The notes under the pieces are model-generated. The model was given only the letters and a program-made list of their open reading frames with translations. It had not been told where the DNA came from and searched no databases. From assembly GCA_050084985.1 (NCBI GenBank), contig JBITNC010000001.1, positions 50,282,001 to 50,346,000 on the forward strand: a DNA stretch of 64,000 nt, read 5' to 3'. The position numbers and the translations under genes are program-made. This stretch comes from Nageia nagi. Its lineage: Eukaryota; Pinophyta. Within the stretch, counting starts at the first letter, position 1. Every line of letters begins with the position of its first letter. Of the stretch, positions 11,223 through 23,370 are shown piece by piece.

Positions 11223-11722
11223 TGAAGGAAGTGAGTCTAAGATACTAAATTCTTAATTTCCTAAGATCACATCAAAGCTCTCATAAAATCTTTAAGTATT
11301 AAGAATACAAAGTCAAAGTATCATTCACACAAGATGACACCAATATAAAGTGGTTCCTCCAACTATGAAATTACATCCACTAATCTAATATATTATTCTC
11401 AAATAGCACTCTCTTACAACTCACTTTCTCACTTCTCCTACAACTTAGACAAGAGCATAACTTTGCTACAAACTTGAGTGAGTGGTATTAAGGAGAGGGA
11501 TCTCTATTTATAGGTCAAAATCCTCCCTTGGATCATCCTTTTAATCATTATAAAATATCATGACATTTAACATACTTTTACCCAAGGGCATGCTCATAAG
11601 ATGGAGTGTAGTATAAGTTATATTACCATATTCACTAAATACTTAAGGTATATGGGGATACCCTTAAGTATTAAGTGAATTACATTAAGAGATCTTACAA
11701 TAATACATTATACATTCCAACA
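11223..11722 (-). repeat. 3' LTR of copia C
   Basis: 500 bases. On the minus strand it begins TGTTGGAATG and ends CTTCA. It is about the same length as, and alignable with, 33496-33989, 23371-23875, 30081-30585, 34019-34516 and 57850-58350, so this LTR family has six clear copies in the window. Its signature on the plus strand is AAGTGGTTCCTCCAAC and ACTTTTACCCAAGGGCATGC. The polypurine tract lies immediately outside its right end. Confidence 0.85.
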
Positions 11723-12440
11723 CTCCCCTTTAATGCAATATTGGGGTAAAGTAGAGAGGAGAGAAGAAAGAGAGAGTTATCCTCCATAGAGATACAATCA
11801 GAGATGAGAACATTTACATGTTTGGGATATAAATAAGATCTTAGATTGAGGCTCACTACTTTACCATTTGATAAATTGGTTTACAATACAATTATTAACT
11901 ACAATTGGTTTCACTATACAAATTAGTCTTCCAACAACACATTGACATAATGAGCCTTCATGAGCCTACCCATTCGAAGTAACCTGCACTCTTAAGAAGA
12001 AATTTGCAAGCTACAAGAAACTCATAAACAAGATCAATCAAATGCATCAAATAAATATTCATATCAAAATAAGATAAATGAATCAATTAATACCATTCAT
12101 AAACTTATAAATGATGAATTATAATTTATCATGAAGATCCCAAGCCAATACTTGTAGTAACCTAATGTATAAAAATATATGTTAATCAACATCACAAAAT
12201 AGAGCATAAGCACATTTGAGTTCCTCATATATGGATAAATAAACAATATCAAAAACATATGTCAATTCCTCACATATGGATAACTAAAATATTGCTAGCA
12301 GAAACCATCAAATGCTCAAAATTGTAAAATTAGTTCCTCACATGGAGTGAACTAACCATGAAAGCATACATAAAAATATCAACACTATATAGCCAAAAAA
12401 TCCTCCTATGGATGAATTTATCATCATAGACATGAATTCA
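11723..12440 (-). other. 3' untranslated region of copia C
   Basis: Between the RNase H end and the 3' LTR. It contains repeated blocks of the type GTTCCTCACATATGGATAA (around 12,220-12,350), also found in element A at 24,898-25,115. No coding content. Confidence 0.6.
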
Positions 12441-13422
12441 ACCTTCACTCCCCCTTGAAGGAAACTTCACCAACCCAATAGATTCCCTAAGCTTCTAGAA
12501 CTGATATTTCACGAGGGGCTTGGTGAATAAATCAATGAAGTTTATGATTGATGGAAAATATTGTAATTGTAGGATACCATCCAAAACCTTCTCCTTGATA
12601 AAATGTTCTTGGATTTCAAATTATTTTATTTTTTGATAGAAAATAAGATTATTTACCAAAGCAATAGTCAACTAATTATCTAAAGAAATCTAAGATTGGC
12701 GAGGTTGCTCATACCCAATTTATTTTAGAAGATACCTCAACCAAATAGCTTCTCGCACCATGATTGACATGGTTCAATATTCTTCCTCTATGGTGGAGAG
12801 AGAGTAATAGGATACTTCTTGGAAGCATAAGACATAGCACCTAAACCAATGCTAAACACATAAGAAGAGGTTGACTTTCTATCATATCTATCTCCTCCAT
12901 AGTTAGAATCTGAGTAGCCTAAGAGATCAAATGAGGGCAACTTAGAATAATTGAGAGTAAGATCCTTTCTTCTTGCAAGATACCTTAAGATTTGCCTAAC
13001 AACATTAAGATGCTTAACATATAATTTTTGCATAAATTATGCAATAATATTTACTACAAAGGTAATATCTAGCTTGAAAATAGCCAAATAAAGAAGACTA
13101 CAAATTAATTTCTTGTAAGATGTGGCATCTACCAATTGAGAGTTAAAGCTCAAAGATAAAGTGATTCCAGGAGACTAGGATTGTAGTAAATTTGTACTCT
13201 TCCATTCCAAACTTTTCTAATATGTCTAAGATATACTTGGATTGACAAAGGTAAGTACAATCCTTGTATTGGTATACTTGCATTCCAAAGTAATAGTGCA
13301 AGAGACCAAGATCAATCATTTCAAATGTTACCTTAGGTTTGGATATGCACTCTTGGATGATTTAATCATTATTTTATGTGATCAATAGAGAAGAATAAAG
13401 ACCAAATCTTGTACCTAATTGA

Positions 13423-13462
<40 letters not shown>

Positions 13463-13960
13463 TCAATTAGGTACAAGATTTGGTCTTTATTCTTCTCTAT
13501 GTGGATGATGTTTTGATCACATATATATATATATATATATCAAAGAAGCACTTAGAGAATCTAATGTTTGTAAAGTATCTTGAAATATTTTTGTACCAAG
13601 CTCTAGGTTCTTACTTAAATCCATACAAAGACTTATTTAGCTTACACACAAGGTACTCTTTACCTTCCATAACAAACCCTTCTAATTGATTCATGTAGAT
13701 ATCCACATCTAAATCATCATTGAGAAAATAAATCTTGATGTCAAGTTGAAAAATTTTCCATTCCTAAGGTGTTGAAAGAGAAAGGATTAACTTAGTTGTG
13801 GGAATATTTTCCTTTGAAGCAAAATTTTTCTCATAATCAACTTTGTATTTCTTAGTGACACCTTAGCTACTAACTTTGTCTTGTATTTCTTAATTTTCCC
13901 AACTGAATTGTATTTGACCTTGTCAATCCACTTGTTTCCAATCATATTTCATTCATTGGG
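12441..13960 (-). pseudogene. Copia C RNase H and reverse transcriptase, decayed
   Basis: The RNase H part (about 12,440-13,033) contains KHLNVVRQILRYLA, LLGYSDSNYGGDRYDRKSTS and GAMSYASKK, the classic copia pattern YSDADWAGD..RKSTSG..SW.SKKQ with substitutions. The RT part (about 13,040-13,960) is broken by stops and by the inverted repeat at 13378-13540, which removed the catalytic YVDD codons from the minus-strand reading. Reverse transcriptase and RNase H would copy the element RNA into DNA. This copy cannot do so. Confidence 0.75.
13378..13540. repeat. Perfect inverted repeat around (AT)n inside RT
   Basis: The 40 bases at 13385-13424 are exactly the reverse complement of 13461-13500, around a 36-base (AT)n loop (13425-13460). 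The match continues for 7 more bases (13378-13384 against 13514-13520) if 13 bases, GTGGATGATGTTT (13501-13513), are skipped. Those 13 bases hold most of the RT YVDD codons and are present only in the inverted, plus-sense copy. A second (AT)n run follows at 13521-13540. The arms are perfect while the surrounding element is badly decayed, so the event is recent or an assembly artefact. Confidence 0.85.
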
Positions 13961-15480
13961 AGAGAAAACCAAGTCCCAAGTTTGAATTTTCATCTAATCC
14001 TCATACTCCACTTTCATGGTTTACAACTAGCATTCATGCTTCGAAGCTTCCTTGACTGATGAGGGATCATTCTTACTATTAATTTTGGTAAATAAGGATT
14101 TGTTTAAGATCATACTTATCATTATCCTTTGTGTTGGATAATTTTTCTCCTAAGGTGATTTATGTACATTGAGATCCAACTAGTTAGGTGAAAAAGAAGA
14201 GTCATCAAGATCATCTAGGTCCTCATAAGAAGTATATTTCTCAAGAAGTTCATTGAACTTTACATCCCTTAAGATGAACACTTCTCTAAAGAAAGGAGAG
14301 TAGAGCTTATAGACTCTATGTTGACTATCATAGCCCATAAATATGCACTTTTTAGATCTCTTGTCCAACTTCTTTCTTTTCTCAAAAATAATGAATCACA
14401 ACTAAAAACCCTAAGGTGATCGATGTTAGGTTTCTTTCCTATACATGCCTCATTCAATTTTTTACCATCAAATTCTTTCATAAGACACCTATTTAGGGTT
14501 TTTATTGTAGTGTTTATAGCTTCACCCCATAAGAAACTAGGGAGATTTTACAACATGTACCTAACAATTTTCTAAATGATTATATTCTTTCTTTTAGCAA
14601 TAACATTTTATTGAGGGGTGTAAGGGATCATGAACTACCTCTTGATCTTATATTTTACATAGTAGCCAATGAACTCATTACTATTATATTCACCCCCATT
14701 ATCATATCTCAACATCTTGATTTTGAAGTCATTCTAATTTTCAATTAAGGCTTTGAAATCTTTGAACCTATCAAAAGTTTGATCCTTGTGCTCAAGTAAA
14801 TAATCAAATATCATCCTACTGAAGTTGTAAATGAAGATCAAGACATAATATTTTTCTCTAAGAAACTTAATTTGAAATAGACCCAGCAAATCTGAATGCA
14901 TAAGATGAAGAGGTTATGTTTCCCTTGTTGCCTTATCTTTCTCAAATTTTTGCCTATTCCTATTGCCTAATATGCACTTATCACAAAGACCAATTGTTGG
15001 TGATATCGAAGGTAAACCTTCCATAAGTTCTTAATTTTTTATTACTTGAATGCTCTTGTGGTTAAGGTATTCTAATCAATGGTGCCAAATATTACCCTTA
15101 GATAAAATATTTATAGTAAGGCACATCTTTATTGTCACTTGATCCATAATGTAAAGATCATGTTTCATTGATCCTTTCATCAAAGTGGTAAGTCCCTTTG
15201 TAATGCACTTGGAGTGTGAGTTGAACTTAAATGAGTACCCTTTCTTTACAACTTTAATTACAGAAAGAAGGTTCATATTGTGTTTGAGTACACATAACAC
15301 ATTTTCAATAACTTTCCTATGTATCAACAAACTTCCAATCCCTTAGAATTCAAGGATTGAATTATCACCTATCACAACTACATCATTTCTATATGTATGA
15401 AAGTTTTCAAATTTAACCTTTCCAAAACACATGTGATTTGTGCACCTAGAGTCAAAAATCCAATCATTCAAGAAAGTATG
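13961..15480 (-). pseudogene. Copia C protease, pre-integrase and integrase, decayed
   Basis: Reading minus strand: a protease remnant LNDWIFDSRCTNHMCF near 15,420-15,470 (active-site DSG mutated to DSR). The pre-integrase block follows (VLKHNMNLLSVIKVVKKGYS at 15,230-15,300) with LCDKCILGNRNRQK. The integrase core follows at about 14,480-14,900 (DDYSRMIFDYLLEHKDQTFD). Last is the copia C-terminal block with HLRVFSCDSL and DKRSKKCIFMGYD (14,180-14,481). The order is the Ty1/copia order, with integrase before RT. Several stops and frameshifts. Confidence 0.78.
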
Positions 15481-15685
15481 ATAATTAGAGTAAATACCAC
15501 AAATAAAATTGATTTATACTTATTTTCCATGCCTTTGAATTTGTTTAATTTTTTAAATCCTTTGCCCCCTTGTTCTTTCTTTTTCTTGTACCAATTTGAT
15601 TCATTATATCATATATACCACAAAAATTATAATTACCATAAAATTTTGCTTTGAATTTGGATTTGCTAGACTTATGACCATACAA

Positions 15686-16375
15686 TTATTTATTTCCACC
15701 TTTATTGAAGTCCTTTTTCAGAGCATTTGAAGATTTTTTTATTTTATGAACTTTTTTTAAGTGACTCTTCATTGGTCCTAATGTCATAGAAGGCTCCTTA
15801 GGAGTGGAGATCACCAACTTTTTATTGAGGGTTTTCTCATGTTTTGAGAGAAGCCTTAAAATATTTTCCAAGGAGTACACTTATTCATCATCAAGCCTTG
15901 TCTCAATCAATATCACAAGGTGAATGAATTTAGTAAAGAGGCTTTGAAAGATGATGAACATCATAAACTCATTATTGATCCAATTGTAGCCACATCCCAT
16001 AATTTGGATCCTAAGATAAACAATCTTGTTTGAGTATATTGTAATAATTTCATTTTTCTCTTGACATAATTGCAAAATTATTTTGAGAATAATGAACCTC
16101 TTAGAGAATTTAGAGTCAAGGTAGATTTTATTTAGCCTATCCCAAGCTTCCTTTATGGAGTTTGAAGAAGATATCATGAGAAGGACTTCATTTGAAAATA
16201 CATGAAAGATCATAAAGGTTTCCAACTCATTCTTTGTATTGTAAGCCTCAAGTGCCTTCTCAACTATTAGACCAACTTGGTTTCCATGATTGGAGTTTTG
16301 CCTTCATCCTAGGTTCCCAAATGTCATAGTTAGAATTGTTTAAGATGTGCTTGGGTGTAAAAGAGTCTCTCATTT
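15686..16375 (-). pseudogene. Copia C gag (UBN2-type), decayed
   Basis: A 114-codon open stretch (15881-16225) contains MISSSNSIKEAWDRLNKIYL and a following helical block, typical of the copia gag UBN2/DUF4219 domain (A-x-E-A-W-x-x-L). The N-terminal start region matches element A's MRESFLPKHILDGSNYGIWE near 16,370. The C-terminal part (15686-15880) is Lys-rich. Gag would form the virus-like particle. Frameshifted near 15,880. Confidence 0.75.
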
Positions 16376-16713
16376 GCTATATAAATGGTAAAAGTGTTTA
16401 CCCAATGTAAGCATGTTAAATTTGTGAACCAAATTAATCAAACATACATGTTAAGTTCTAACCAAAGATAATTAAAAATGCATGCTTAAATTGTTTAACC
16501 AATTTCACATGAGAAAAAAAATTTCAATCTCATTAAATTGTATGATTCATACAAATTTTGTTATAACCAAGTAATATTGTAGAGAAGGTAGAGTTGAGGT
16601 TGTTTTCTTATTTAAAATTAGGCCTTCACTTGGATGCTTGCATATAAAACTTGGTGATGAAATCCAAGCCGTGATGGAGCCCAAGTCCAACTAATCCTAT
16701 ACCAGTTCCCCTT

Positions 16714-17773
16714 CACTACCACATTTTAGAGATTTTGCAGCATACAATGCGTCATAAAATTGCATTTTGATGTTGTGATGCAATATTCATCATTATTTTG
16801 CATGTCTACATCAATCTAGATAAAAACTATTTTATGACTCATTACTTGATGCATTATATGACACATTTTAGTGCATCAAGTGATACATGGAACATAAAAA
16901 AGGTGTGGATCAGACACATGGATCATGATATGATCCTCTATCAATTGTTGATGCATTTTGTTAAATAATGATGGAGTTTTAATGGTGGGTATGATGCCAT
17001 TGATGAGTAAATAAGGTAGCTTACCCTTTATAAGGCATTTTTAGGGATATAGGGCTATATTTTTAGTGATATAGGTTTGCAAGAGTTGAAGACAAGTTGG
17101 AGAACATATATAGTAGTGTGTATATGCATTTTATGGTAATAAAAATTATCATTACATGCTTCAACCATCGACGAATTTTGGTAGAGGAGGCCCTCAAAGT
17201 TTGGTGGATGCCCATGAAGTTTTTGACTGTATGCTCATGGAATATGATAATTTCAAGTTACCAAAGATACAACATTCCTCAACAAACATTGAAACTATTT
17301 CACCAAATGTAATAAACACCAATAATAGTCCAACCAAATGAATTCACCTTTCCTAGCATTCTCAAAGCATGCACAAAATTGAGAGATTTGTAAAAGGGTT
17401 TATACATACATCAAATACTATTTAAAATAAATCTTTTATCAAATGTTATAGTTTTGAGTACCCTATTAGATGTTTATGAAAAATATGAAAGCATAGAGAA
17501 GACAAATGAATTATTAGACAAGATTCAAACCCTCATCCCTAATGTGTTGAGGCATTATTTGATGCATACATGATGTATAAAGCATCATGTATAACATGAA
17601 TTATTTGATGCTCATAACTCTATATATGATGCATTACCTGATGTAATAAATGATGCTTTGTTTGACAATACCCTTAGCATCAATTGATGCATCAAGATTT
17701 CTATAGTTCTTTTTTTTAAGTAAGACTATAGATTGACACATGTATGATGCAAAATTGCTAAAATGTAGTAGTG
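16714..17773. mobile_element. CACTA-type DNA transposon carrying a PPR fragment
   Basis: 1,060 bases with terminal inverted repeats of about 39 bases: the left end begins CACTACCACATTTTAG and the reverse complement of the right end begins CACTACTACATTTTAG. It is flanked by a 3-base target duplication, CTT at 16711-16713 and 17774-17776, as expected of CACTA (En/Spm) elements. Subterminal regions are rich in TGATGCAT/ATGCATCA repeats, like transposase-binding arrays. Elements A (at 27,040-27,042) and E (near 55,480) have the same leader sequence without the insertion, so the empty site is seen. No transposase is encoded. The interior holds a PPR gene fragment, making it a Pack-type element. 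Confidence 0.9.
17163..17570 (+). pseudogene. PPR-repeat gene fragment inside the CACTA element
   Basis: A single plus-strand frame reads CSWNMIISSYQ, LKLFHQM, two stops, PNEFTFPSILKACTKLRDL, a stop, then KGLYIHQILFKINLLSNVIV and LLDVYEKYESIEKTNELLDK. This is the plant PPR pattern VVSWNAMISGY..ALKLFHQM..PNxFTFxSVLKAC..L..G..IH..I...L.SNV.V.(T)LLD(M)Y.K. Just upstream another frame gives SLVDAHEVFDCM, so a frameshift lies near 17,230. The intact gene would be an organellar RNA-binding protein; this fragment covers about two PLS-class repeats and is non-functional. It was evidently captured by the transposon and lies antisense to the surrounding copia element. Confidence 0.82.
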
Positions 17774-19561
17774 CTTGGTAAGAAATATACATTTACAAGA
17801 AGAATTATTGGCTATTTTCCAAGGGTATAATGTATGTTGGATCGACCAAATTATTATCTTGATTAGGTTTCAAGTTATCCTCCTAGGTTATCAAGATAAT
17901 CCCTAGATGGATATGCAGATATGTGGTATCACTACACATATGCATGTCCATATATATGGAGTTATATATAGACCAAAAAAGGACTTAAGGGTAATTAATA
18001 ATACAAAATTTACACCATTTGGATTTATAGACTAAAGGATCCAATTTTTCTTATCCTTCCCTTATGGCTCCCTAAATAAGTTATGTTGCAGAATAAACAT
18101 GCAAATGTGTTCATTTTAGGGGGTTCATTTTCAATGTTTGCAATTTGATTACAAATAAAAATAAAAGTACTTAACATAAAGTAAAGTTCTCAAAAAATTA
18201 TACATCATCCAAATTTGAAACCTAAGAGTATCCAATAAGTTTTCTCACAACCCTAAGTGGACCTCTTTATAAAAAATATATGGGTTCATAATTTTTAAGT
18301 AATAATAAAAATCAAGTTTTACCATAGCAAAACAAATGCTCCTCTCCTTAAATATTAAAAAGGTACTTAGAAAAAAATATCTCCCCCTTTTACTATATAT
18401 ACCTTAGAGAAACAAATTCTTCTTTTAACAATAAGAAAAAATAACTCCCACATTTTTTAAAAAAATTGTCTTCCCGCTAACATAAAAATTACCTTTACTT
18501 TTAAAAACACTTTCTCTAAGGATAAAATTTCAAAAAAGTTCCCACCCCCTTTAAAGAATTCACACCTCCATAAGTTATTAACTTCAGCTTAATTTTTAAC
18601 TTTTTTATCCCAAAAATTAACTCTTGATATTTAATAAGTAATAATCATGATGTTAAATAATATAAATTTAGGATTAAAAAGGATAATAATCTCCCCTCTT
18701 TTTGTTAAAAAAATTAAATTCAATTTTTATAAAGTTAAAAAGATGATAGAAACTCTTTTGATTATAATTCAAAAAATATAAATCCCCTTTAAGTATATAT
18801 ATATTAAAAAAGAGGAATGATTATATTAGGACAATACAATAAATGTTGAACTTGTTATTCACCCCTCCACCTACAAGTAATCAATGCAAAAACATTTCCT
18901 TACTCCACTCTATTCCTATTCATGCGTGATTGGTGGGTAAATGATGAGGCTTGCAAGCAACATAGCCTTCAAGAAGTGAATGAGGAAGAGGTGGCCTTAA
19001 GATCACAAAACAAAATAGCCACAAGGTTAGGGAGGTGGTAGGGCACAAGTTTGCCATCACGGGCTAGTTGGGAGGTGGGCTGTAGGGTTCTGCATAGCAC
19101 CAAACTGGAGGAGGCTAGGTAATGGGTCGATAGTCAAGAGGTGGCCACTTAGTGGAGTAGTAAGTTGAGGTGTGAGTGGCTAGTGGGAAATATGGTGAGA
19201 GGATCATACAAGCAATATGGTGAGATGGAAAGAGGTTCACACAAGCGACATGGAGATACAGTGGTGATTGTATGGGGCCATAAGGACCGTTAGGACCAAG
19301 AGATTGGCAAGGACTCACCAAAGTGGTTGTAATGGTACCAGGGGAAGTGCAAGCCATGAGGCTAGTATGAATAGGAGGTGAGGGTAATGCAAGCTATAGT
19401 GGAAGAACCTTTGAGTCTATGATGATTGCCATACTATAGCCAAGTTTACCTCCAAGATTATTTCAAGGGTTGCAAATTGATAACCCACCATAATTAGAGG
19501 AGGGCATACATGCAACCATGTAGGGAGGAAAGCAAATAGGTCACTGCATTGGGAGGAGGAT

Positions 19562-20197
19562 TGTAGATGCCTAAAAATAAATTATTATTTATTAAATAAT
19601 TCATTTTAGATCTTCAATGATATTTATTATAAAAAGGGGTTAGAATATACCCAAGGTAATGTAATTAATGTAATTGAACATTGTACAATGTAAAAGGTGT
19701 CAAATATCAAGAGAAATACCTTAAACCATGTAATGTACAATGATATCAAGAATCAAGAAAGAAAAGGACATTTTTATAAATATGTATCAAAGGCAACACA
19801 AGACGCATCAAGCAAGGGCATCCAAAATACCAAGAGAGACTTCAACACATGCAAGATCACTCTATCCTACTGATAATGGTGTTTCTTAACTCCACCTCTA
19901 CATAGATTTGTTAAACCCATTTGATTTGCTCTTGCTTATATTTAATTCCTTTTGTTGATCCATTTATTCCATGTAGCCAATGACATGGCACCTTTAGGTT
20001 ATCAATGATGTGCATTTGTGTGAATGCGTTGTGGTGAGTGATGAACGGTTTCCATTATTCTTTGCTTATGCAATTATGATGAAGGTACATGATTTATTAT
20101 TGCTCATTTGATGTCATATTTTTGATATATGCTTCAATTAAATATTGTAGACAAGTAGTATGTCAACTTATCAATTATGCATAATTTTGGATCTACA
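19562..20197 (+). repeat. 5' LTR of gypsy B, with primer-site-like sequence
   Basis: 636 bases, TGTAGA...TCTACA. Immediately inside is TTTTGGTGAACCTAAC (20198-20213), a primer-binding-like site whose near-identical form also follows the LTR of element H at 36395. The tRNA was not assigned. It aligns with 32144-32781 along its length. Confidence 0.85.
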
Positions 20198-20378
20198 TTT
20201 TGGTGAACCTAACTATTCAATTTATCTTACCCTCTTGATGAGACCTTGTGAGAATTTTTTAATGAATCTACACCATCAACGATATTTATAGATGTTCCTA
20301 GACTGCCAACAATGTAAAATGGAACAAATGGTGCTAGAAATTTAGAAGAAAATAAATAGTTTAGAAAAGGAAGTACTA

Positions 20379-21380
20379 ATGTTTAGGAGTTCGGGTAGTT
20401 CATTAGTTGGACCCGATCCTATCATGAATGGTAGAATTATGAATCTTGAGAATAGTAAAAGATCACAACAAAATGAAGAGGAATATGATGGTGTATTCAT
20501 ATCACCATTTTATGAGAAGATTCATAATTTTCCTTTACCACCCAAGCACAAGGCCCCTAAGTTTGAGATGTTTAGTGGCAAATAAGACCCAAAACATCAT
20601 CTTATTAGCTTTTAGGAGGAGTGCTTATTAAAATTAGGGTTGGAGGAGAGGTTGTTGGTAAAATTATTCCCAAGGAGTCTAAAAGGTGATGCTAATCAAT
20701 GGTTTGACAATTTGCATGGTGGTTCAATTGATTCTTTCAAGTCATTGGTTAAGTTATTCATGGGACAATACAAACATAATATTAGAGCGCAAAGTATTGT
20801 TATAGAGTTATGTGCAATGAGGCAAGGGGGTAATGAAACCCTAGAAAGACATATTCCATGGTTCAAAAAGGCATGGCAAGAAATTCGATCTAAATTGGAT
20901 GAAACTAAAATTTATGCTATTTTTAGAGATTTTATTTTGCCTATTATTAATTTGATGCTCCTAGTAATAAACATATTAGCTTTGGAGCATTGATACAAGA
21001 ATTATTGTAAAAATAAAAAGTGTTACTAGAATTAGGTGAGATGAAGTATGCATCTAATCCTTTTCATAAGGAAAATAGATGAACATATGCTAAAAAAGAA
21101 GAAAATATTATGCATATGGCTGATAGACCTACTTCTCCACCAAAGTTGCAAAGATCCACTACTAGAAAAGACATAAGGTACACCTTTCCAATTAAACCAC
21201 AATTTATTATGAGGGATCTAATGAAAAAGGGATTATTGTAGCTAATGGAAAAATCAACCCAAGATTATATTGTTCCTATGGGAAAATCATATGCTTATTG
21301 TACATTTCATCAAAGGAAGGGTCATTCTATGAATTTTTGTAAGGCATTAGAGGCAAAATACTAGATCTTATTGCTCAAGG
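20379..21380 (+). pseudogene. Gypsy B gag, decayed
   Basis: An N-terminal stretch reads FPLPPKHKAPKFEMFSGK and then, after a TAA, continues at 20,640 with LVKLFPRSLKGDANQWFDNL, SFKSLVKLFMGQY and ETLERHIPWFKKAW, the Retrotrans_gag signature (fP.sL.g.A..Wf..L....i.sw..l...F...y). The sequence downstream to about 21,360 includes a CTYCTFHQRKGHSMNF-like stretch near 21,290, which may be a zinc-knuckle remnant. Several stops. Confidence 0.75.
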
Positions 21381-21799
21381 AAAGTATCAAGTTGATCAAA
21401 CAAATACAAATAAAGGAAATATAGTGAAAATAGTTTTAATGGACAAAGAGGTGTGTGCCAGATTAAGAAGAGGGTGTCCAAGGCATGCTTCCAATCCATT
21501 CACTGCAAAACAAGTATACCACCTAATCCAAAGACATATAGTGTGATAGATCATTTAAAAACTAATCTTAGAGCAATTAAAAACTACTTGTTCAAAGATT
21601 AGTTTGTATGATCTTATATCTACATCTGATGCACATAGGGAGATATTATATATTTTGTTCAAAAAGTTGGTAGTCCCTACAAATATATCCACTTGTATGT
21701 TTTCTAAAAAGCTTAAAGCCATTAAGGAATGTGATGCTATCTCTTTTTACAAATTTAAAAAGCTTAATAAATAATTTCTTGATGAATGTTTAGCTTTAT

Positions 21800-22830
21800 A
21801 TATTACACCTATGATTGATGGATGGGAAATCAAAAGAACCATGGTAGATAATGGATCATATGTTAATATTTGTTCTCATAAGTTTTTGATTCAAGTCAAA
21901 GAGAAAGGTGTAGAAGTTCTTCTATTAGAATAAGCTACATTTAGGATTAGCGCATATAATAGCTCATTTAAGAAACTAGTGGAGATCACCACAATTATGC
22001 TAACCACAGGAGTAAGGACCATTATAGCTAAATTCTAGATGGTTGATTCCAAATTATCATATAATTTATTATTAGGAAAGCCTTGGCTTCATGATATAAA
22101 TGCGATCCCATATATAGTAAATGGCAAATTAAATTTTGAATTTTAGGGAGAAGTTCATATAATGCTAGGTGATCCAAAACCATATGCTTTATGTAATGTA
22201 GCAAATTTTGAAGAAGTTAAAACAACTTGTCCTAGATATGAGATCAAGCCCTTAAAACAAAATACATTAGGGGAAAATGTAGAAAAATAGGTTCAGATTA
22301 CATAGATAGGGATGTATACTTACAAAATAGAGAACTTAGATTTATTTTCATCCATAAAAGATTTGGGATGACCCAAAATTCTATCTGTTAAGGGTCATGG
22401 ATCTTGTTCTATCACATTTGTATTGCCCACTCCTAAAAAATCCATAATAGCTCAAACAATAAAATATAAGGCTAAACTCTTTCCATCTCCTTTTTTTCAT
22501 AAGTATATGATTAAAATTTATAAGTATAAAGTGAGAGGATTAGGAAGATTTGAACAAGGGATACATTCATTTCCTAATAATTCCAAAGCACAATTGACTA
22601 AAAATGGATTGGAGAGTGATGTCAGTACTAAACAAGCATTGGGATCTATTAAGTTTATGAAGGAATGTAATTTGATTGAACTATATGATGATATTGATAG
22701 AGACTTATGGATTGATGATACTATTTCTTTAGAATTTGATTGTTTCAATACTAATGATGATATTTTAGAATACTTGGGGCACATTCATATTTGCCTAAGT
22801 ATAATGAAAAGAGGTGAGTGAGTTACATTC
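21800..22830 (+). pseudogene. Gypsy B protease and linker, decayed
   Basis: RTMVDNGSYVNIC at about 21,835-21,875 is the gypsy aspartic-protease active site (VDxGSSVNIL) with Thr changed to Asn. LLLGKPWLHDINAIP follows at about 22,065-22,110, the conserved second protease block (LLGRPWLH..aipST). A 132-codon open stretch at 22423-22821 is the acidic linker between protease and RT. Confidence 0.72.
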
Positions 22831-23159
22831 TTAATGAATATGCTTATTTTGGTTAATAAGTGATTTTTAATTAAGTGTTTTAGGTTCAACCAAAGGATAA
22901 TGTTACAGATGACATACAAGGATTAGAGGAATTACCTTACCTATTGTAAAAGAAAGATGAGCTTACCTTTCCAATGGAAGAATTGGATGTTAATATTGGA
23001 ACAACTAATGAATAAAGATTGGTGTAAATTGGAGTAGATATTCCTACTCCACAACATGAAAGGTGCAAAAATAAATTCATTGAATGTCATAAGAATTTTG
23101 CTTAATCTTACAATGATATGCTTGGTTTAGATCCTTCATTTGTTATGTACAATTTACCA

Positions 23160-23370
23160 CTTAAAAAGGGAGCTAAGCCAATCAAACAAAATCTAGGAAA
23201 AATAAACCCTTAAAAAGCTTTGTTAGTCAAGAAATAAATAGAGAAATATTTAAATGCTAGTTTTATTAGGCCTATTGATTATTCTAAATGGATTGCTAAC
23301 ATTGTTCCTATCACAAAGCCAACTGGGGAAATAAGATTTGTATAGATTTTTGAGATATTAATAATGCTTA
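23160..23370 (+). pseudogene. Gypsy B RT, N-terminal part (interrupted)
   Basis: Reads KPIKQNLGKI, NASFIRPIDYSKWIANIVPI, KPTGEIRF and DINNA, the start of a Ty3/gypsy reverse transcriptase. The frame is cut after the GCTTA target at 23366-23370 by copia A. The rest resumes at 30,586. Joining the two sides restores the family's conserved N-A-Y-P-K-D-D run across the insertion point, which independently supports the insertion call. Confidence 0.82.

Noticed and set aside
13425-13540. AT-flanked inverted repeat as a possible MITE
   Set aside because: The arms are RT-coding sequence of the host element itself, there is no target duplication, and the structure is better explained by fold-back copying or assembly error.
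13480-13689. Plus-strand frame containing LLYVDDVLIT as a separate plus-strand retroelement
   Set aside because: Only the inverted 60-base segment has plus-sense RT; sequence on both sides belongs to the minus-strand copia C.
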